Part shown: in pieces, positions 29,316-33,021 of the stretch
Position numbering within the stretch: position 1 is the stretch's first letter
Layout: every line of letters begins with the position of its first letter
From: a virus
Virus record (IMG/VR): IMGVR_UViG_3300009164_000026
Location: 1 to 33,021 of that record
Length of the DNA stretch: 33,021 nucleotides
Reading direction: 5' to 3' (one strand)
The notes under the pieces: model-generated
Told to the model about the DNA's origin: nothing
Databases searched by the model: none
What the model saw: only the letters and a program-made list of their open reading frames with translations
Made by a program: the position numbers and the translations under genes

Positions 29316-29992
29316 TCAGGATATTTGCTGGCTATGACCCAAGGGAGGCTGTTGGCTACCATGTGTTTTGCCAAAGCCTGATTGAGCGCACCAGCGAGCC
29401 AGTAGCCATTACACCGTTATTTGGTACACAGCGGGACGGTACTAACGCATTTACTTACCAACGCTTTCTAGTACCCTACTTTACAAACTTTACAGGTAGG
29501 GCAATATTCTTGGATGCCAGCGATATGTTGATGTTGGCAAACATAGACAACTTGAGCAAGCTATTTGACCCGACCAAGGCGGTGCAAGTTGTTAAGCATG
29601 AGTATCAAACTAAACACCCAAAGAAATACATTGGCACACCAATGGAGTCGGCGAATCGGGACTATCCCCGAAAGAATTGGTCAAGTTTAATACTTTGGAA
29701 TTGCGATCACCTAAGAAACAAGGTACTAACACCCGAATTTGTGGATGACCACACGGGTGCAGAGCTTCACCGATTCGGTTGGTTGCCCGATTCACTTATC
29801 GGTGACTTACCGAAAGAGTGGAATGTGCTAGTTGGCGAGCAAGAGAACAAGAACGCTAAGATTGCCCACTACACGCTAGGCATCCCCGAGTTTGACCATT
29901 ACCAAAACTGCGACTTTAGTAAGCAATGGTTTAACACCAAAAGCCGTATGATGAATGGCTTAATCAAAATGCGGGAGCTAGTAGATGGCTGA
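29312..29992 (+). CDS. Glycosyltransferase, GT8-like
   Basis: A 226-residue protein of the GT-A type. IRIFAGYDPREAVGYHVFCQ (2-21) is the nucleotide-sugar start. FLDASDML (66-73, D68 and D71) is the DxD-type metal site. NWSSLILWNC, LHRFGWLPDSLIGDLPKEWN and the late HYTLGIPEFDHY complete the pattern of the phage GT8-like family. It transfers a sugar to an unknown acceptor, perhaps DNA or surface glycans. Start overlaps the previous stop (ATGA). It may work with the DUF115 and GT-B proteins at 6821-9617. Confidence 0.85.
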   Translation: MIRIFAGYDPREAVGYHVFCQSLIERTSEPVAITPLFGTQRDGTNAFTYQRFLVPYFTNFTGRAIFLDASDMLMLANIDNLSKLFDPTKAVQVVKHEYQTKHPKKYIGTPMESANRDYPRKNWSSLILWNCDHLRNKVLTPEFVDDHTGAELHRFGWLPDSLIGDLPKEWNVLVGEQENKNAKIAHYTLGIPEFDHYQNCDFSKQWFNTKSRMMNGLIKMRELVDG

Positions 29993-31286
29993 TTACCGAG
30001 ACTTAGCTGCGGCACTTGGTGGGTATGGACAAGATACCAGCGGCATTACGCCTGACACTTTGATAACTTTAAAAAACGGCAAAAAAGCCAGCGCAACTGA
30101 TTTGCTTGGGATGCTTAAAGCCATTGGCTCGGGATCGTTAAGCAACCTTGAATCATTGGTAAGGGGTGGCGTGGCACAAATACCTGGCACGGCTGGCGAC
30201 CTAGAGGGTTTAGCTCGAATGGGTATAAACAAGTCATTTGGTGCGGGTGGGGTAAACGTAAGCCAAACCCCTGTATTGCCGACTACTACAGACATTTTGG
30301 GCATGATGCCAAGGGTAACGGCAACTAGACCCGAAACATCAGGCATGGAAGAGCTTGGCGGGTACATGGCTCCAGCTTTTGGCAAGGTGGCTAAACCAGC
30401 GGTGACAGGGTATGCAAAGTTAGCGGGGCAAGAGATTAATGCCGCCATGACAGGCCAGCCTACACGGTCATTGTTGGGCGAAATTACGCCTAAACCATTG
30501 CAGCTTGATGTTTATCACGGCACACCGCACACATTGCCGCCGACTGAGCGCAACCCATTAGGTGAGTTTGACGCATCTAAGATTGGAACTGGTGAGGGGG
30601 CGCAAGAGTATGGGTATGGAATATATACCGCTGAAGCGCCAGCGGTTGCAAGAGCTTATCAAAATACGTTATCAAAATATGGCGAATTGAGATTTGCTGA
30701 TGGAACTGTAAAAAATGTTCAAGATTTACCTTATGGTTCACCTGAACAAATTGCTGGTCAAATTTGGATTAACAAACCTAATTTAGCGGATGCAAAATTT
30801 GCATTATCTAATTTAGATTCTAAATATCTTGGCGCATCAAAAGATGATGTTCTTAAACAACTTGAAAGTTTAGATGTTGGTAAAGCAAAACTTTCAGGTA
30901 ATTTTTACAAAGTTGATCTCCCTGACGAGAAGATTGCAACCATGCTTGATTGGGATAAGCCAATGGCAGAGCAACGAAACTTAATCGAAAAAATGCGTAA
31001 AGCACTTGTTGGTGGTGATTCTCCTTTGTCGCCTGTCAAACAGTTTGAACTAAATGATTTTCTAAACGACAAAGTTCGTATGAGGAATTTGTCACCTCAA
31101 TCAATCATTAATTTGAAAGACCCAAAAATAGTTAAAAAATTGCAACAAGCAGGAATACCAGGCATCAAGTATTTTGATGAGGGTTCAAGGACTACTGGGC
31201 AAGGAACTCGCAATTTTGTAGTGTTTCCTGGCGAAGAAAAGAATATGACCATTCTTGAGCGTAATGCAGAAAAGAGTGCCAAATGA
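29985..31286 (+). CDS. ADP-ribosyltransferase-like virion-associated protein (ART-PolyVal type)
   Basis: A 433-residue protein. Residues 1-165 are Gly/Ala/Leu-rich helical (about 46-135 carry SLESLVRGGVAQIPGTAGDL-like segments) and resemble leading parts of injected phage proteins. Residues 175-225 carry the ADP-ribosyltransferase signature: DVYHGTPH (175-182), then KIGTGEGAQEYGYGIYTAE (199-217), and the C-terminal AGIPGIKYFDEGSR ... GQGTRNFVVF block is also characteristic of the ART domain of phage polyvalent proteins. From about 30650 to 31180 the gene is markedly A/T-rich. It lies directly before the terminase genes. It may modify a host target after injection; activity and target are not shown. 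Confidence 0.8.
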   Translation: MADYRDLAAALGGYGQDTSGITPDTLITLKNGKKASATDLLGMLKAIGSGSLSNLESLVRGGVAQIPGTAGDLEGLARMGINKSFGAGGVNVSQTPVLPTTTDILGMMPRVTATRPETSGMEELGGYMAPAFGKVAKPAVTGYAKLAGQEINAAMTGQPTRSLLGEITPKPLQLDVYHGTPHTLPPTERNPLGEFDASKIGTGEGAQEYGYGIYTAEAPAVARAYQNTLSKYGELRFADGTVKNVQDLPYGSPEQIAGQIWINKPNLADAKFALSNLDSKYLGASKDDVLKQLESLDVGKAKLSGNFYKVDLPDEKIATMLDWDKPMAEQRNLIEKMRKALVGGDSPLSPVKQFELNDFLNDKVRMRNLSPQSIINLKDPKIVKKLQQAGIPGIKYFDEGSRTTGQGTRNFVVFPGEEKNMTILERNAEKSAK

Positions 31287-31603
31287 CTATACAAACAACT
31301 AAAGTAGTCACTAGTAGAAAGAAAGCAGGGGGAAGAGCTGCGGGTGTGCCTAACAAGACCACACAACAGGCAAGGGAGGCCATTGCTTTGTTTGTTGATG
31401 GTAACGCACATAGATTGGCAGAGTGGCTTGATGAGGTTGCTATGGGCGTTCCCGAGCATGACATAAAACCTAACCCTGCAAAAGCCTTTGAGCTATTTCA
31501 AAGCGTGGTTGAGTACCATGTACCCAAATTGGCAAGGACTGAGATCACTGGCAAGGATGAGGGGCCGGTAGAAATGGTGGTGACATGGGGCGGCGTGAAG
31601 TAA
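31283..31603 (+). CDS. Putative small terminase subunit
   Basis: A 106-residue basic protein. SRKKAGGRAAGVPNKTTQQA (about 11-30) followed by helices (AREAIALFVDGNAHRLAEWL, NPAKAFELFQSVVEYHVPKL) is the standard form of small proteins before podoviral large terminases. It would recognise packaging sites in phage DNA. Start in an ATGA overlap, and it overlaps the terminase start by 19 bases. Confidence 0.82.
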   Translation: MTIQTTKVVTSRKKAGGRAAGVPNKTTQQAREAIALFVDGNAHRLAEWLDEVAMGVPEHDIKPNPAKAFELFQSVVEYHVPKLARTEITGKDEGPVEMVVTWGGVK

Positions 31604-32904
31604 TCTTGCCCTATAGCCCAAGGGCGGCATTCATGCCATTCCATAACAGGATTGAGCGTTGGTCTTGTTTGGTAGCCCACCGCAGGGCGGGAAAGACCGT
31701 AGCGGCAATCAACGACCTAATCAAGCGAGCAATCACCGAAGGCAATAGATCAGCCCAATACGCTTACATTGCACCATTCCGCAGCCAAGCTAAACGAGTG
31801 GCGTGGGATTATCTCAAGCATTACGCTGCACCGGTGACCAAAGCCACAAACGAATCCGATTTGTCGGTGGAGCTGGTGAACGGCGCAAAGATTATGTTGT
31901 TTGGATCGGACAATGCGGATGCCATGCGGGGCATGGGATTTAACGGCGTTTACCTTGATGAATACGGCGACTTCAAGCCTAGCGTGTGGGGAAATGTGGT
32001 GAGACCTACTTTGTCTAGCACTATGGGGTGGGCGGTGTTTGGGGGTACGCCTAAGGGCAAAAACCAATTTCACGACATCTACAAGGTTAGCCAGGTAGTG
32101 CCGGATTGGTTTCTGTTAAGACTTCCCGCCTCGGTGTCTAACCTATTGCCTGACTCAGAATTGCAGGCGGCTAAGTCACAGTTAAGCCAAGATCAATACG
32201 ACCAAGAATATGAATGCAGCTTTGATGCGGCTATCCTTGGGGCGTTTTATGGGCAAGAGATGCGATTGGCGCAAGATGAGGGCAGGATTAGAGAGTTACC
32301 CTTTGAGCCTGAGTCACCTGTTTACACCGCATGGGACTTAGGTTATAGGGATGACACCGCCATTTGGTGGTATCAAGTGGTTAGGGGCGAGGTCAGGGTA
32401 ATGGACTATTACGCCGTGTCGGGGGCAAGCATTGAGGAAATAGCCAATGTGGTTAATGCTCGGGGTTACCGATACACCCGCCATTACTTACCGCATGACG
32501 CAAGAGCAAAGACGCTGGCTTCCGGCGGCAAATCAATTGTTGAGCAGTTGGCTGCACACCTTGGCGGCATAGCGAAGTTAGCCATCGTGCCTGAGATTGG
32601 CATCCAAGACGGCATCCAAGCGGTTAGGATGATCTTGCCAAACTGTTATTTTGACTATCGGTGCGATGAGGGGCTAGAAGCGTTAAGGCAATATCAGCGG
32701 GAATATGATGAAGATAAGAAAACTTTTCGTCAAACTCCTCGCCACGATTGGTGCTCACACCCCGCAGATGCGTTTAGAATGCTTGCAGTAGCCTATAGAC
32801 AAGAGGCAAAAGACGAGACACCGCCCAAGGGCAAGACCCTGCAAACCATCACACTTGATGAGCTGTGGGACTACGAGATACAACATAAAGAGGAGCGCAT
32901 ATGA
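31585..32904 (+). CDS. terL: Terminase large subunit
   Basis: A 439-residue DNA-packaging motor. The ATPase Walker A is AHRRAGKT (31-38), Walker B is GVYLDE (121-126) and the coupling motif region is FGGTPKGKN (152-160). The RNase H-like nuclease domain has AWDLGYRDDT (249-258, D251), LPHDARAKT (302-310, D305) and HPADAFRM (392-399, D395). It translocates DNA into the procapsid and cuts it. Start ATG 31585 is inside the small-subunit gene. Stop overlaps the next ATG. The C-terminus after about 410 is charged and flexible. Confidence 0.95.
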   Translation: MGRREVILPYSPRAAFMPFHNRIERWSCLVAHRRAGKTVAAINDLIKRAITEGNRSAQYAYIAPFRSQAKRVAWDYLKHYAAPVTKATNESDLSVELVNGAKIMLFGSDNADAMRGMGFNGVYLDEYGDFKPSVWGNVVRPTLSSTMGWAVFGGTPKGKNQFHDIYKVSQVVPDWFLLRLPASVSNLLPDSELQAAKSQLSQDQYDQEYECSFDAAILGAFYGQEMRLAQDEGRIRELPFEPESPVYTAWDLGYRDDTAIWWYQVVRGEVRVMDYYAVSGASIEEIANVVNARGYRYTRHYLPHDARAKTLASGGKSIVEQLAAHLGGIAKLAIVPEIGIQDGIQAVRMILPNCYFDYRCDEGLEALRQYQREYDEDKKTFRQTPRHDWCSHPADAFRMLAVAYRQEAKDETPPKGKTLQTITLDELWDYEIQHKEERI

Positions 32905-33021
32905 GCCAGCCAGTAGCAGAAGTAGGTGGATACAAGAACATCACCGCCACAGGCGCAGTCAGCACTGGCCCTTGCCAGTTGATTGGTTTTTACGTTAACA
33001 GCACCACCGTAGGCACATTAG
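32899..33021. repeat. Terminal direct repeat, right copy
   Basis: This is an exact copy of bases 1-123. It carries the ribosome site and start of the gene that continues at the left end, so the ends join with no missing or extra bases. Confidence 0.95.
32901..33021 (+). CDS. Start of the small post-terminase protein, duplicated by the end overlap
   Basis: The first 40 codons of the gene at 3-281, cut by the window end. The ATG overlaps the terminase TGA and GAGGAG is correctly placed upstream, which shows how this gene is expressed in the circular genome. It is not an independent gene. Confidence 0.9.
   Translation, partial: MSQPVAEVGGYKNITATGAVSTGPCQLIGFYVNSTTVGTL

Noticed and set aside
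1-33021. tRNA genes, integrase and attachment site
   Set aside because: No cloverleaf, no tyrosine or serine recombinase motif and no int-like gene was seen on either strand; absence was judged by eye only.

Overview
The window is a complete circular (or circularly permuted) genome of a tailed phage with a short, podovirus-type tail. Bases 1-123 are repeated exactly at 32899-33021, so the unique genome is 32,898 bp and the first gene is read across the join. Podovirus morphology is inferred from a large portal with a coiled-coil tail, an adaptor-like protein, a P22 gp10-like nozzle protein, large ejection-type proteins, and the absence of tape-measure, sheath or tube genes. The host is not shown directly. 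Protein flavour, moderate GC and strong Shine-Dalgarno sites suggest a proteobacterium, perhaps a freshwater Burkholderiales; this is low-confidence inference. No integrase, RNA polymerase, DNA polymerase or tRNA gene is visible.

Layout. (1) Packaging and head, 29985-6779 across the join: an ADP-ribosyltransferase-like protein, small and large terminase, a small unknown, portal, a fibre-like protein, two small proteins, scaffold-like protein, major capsid, a possible decoration protein, then a terminator at 6789-6819. (2) A sugar-modification island, 6821-9617: a DUF115 plus GT-B fusion, a SAM methyltransferase and a second DUF115 protein. (3) Tail and ejection, 9614-19702: helical protein, adaptor, two small conserved proteins, nozzle, GNAT acetyltransferase, three large ejection-type proteins, tail fibre and a tail-assembly chaperone-like protein. 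(4) Lysis, 19699-21647: several small membrane proteins, a 3-TM holin and an M15-type peptidase. (5) A leftward early operon, 24885-21517: small membrane protein, acidic protein, lipoprotein, ERF annealing protein, a 61-residue protein, YqaJ/lambda-type exonuclease, a protein with an SSB-like C-terminal tip, a winged-helix protein, a 209-residue unknown and a small membrane protein. (6) A rightward early operon from the Cro-like gene at 25014: replication initiator, zinc protein, C5-cytosine methyltransferase, nuclease, zinc ribbon and HNH/YbcO-like nuclease, ending in a terminator at 28923-28949. (7) A ferritin-like protein and a GT8-like glycosyltransferase then lead into the packaging genes.

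How it works together. The divergent control region 24886-25013, with two operator-like palindromes beside a Cro-like gene, probably sets recombination (left) against replication and methylation (right). Replication seems to rely on host enzymes loaded by an O-like initiator; four GCTAGC sites followed by a purine tract inside that gene look like a lambda-style origin. The most unusual content is the DUF115/glycosyltransferase island inserted in the structural operon, an ADP-ribosyltransferase-like protein that may be carried in the virion, a probable ATT-initiated gene, and a second reading frame hidden inside the cytosine methyltransferase gene.
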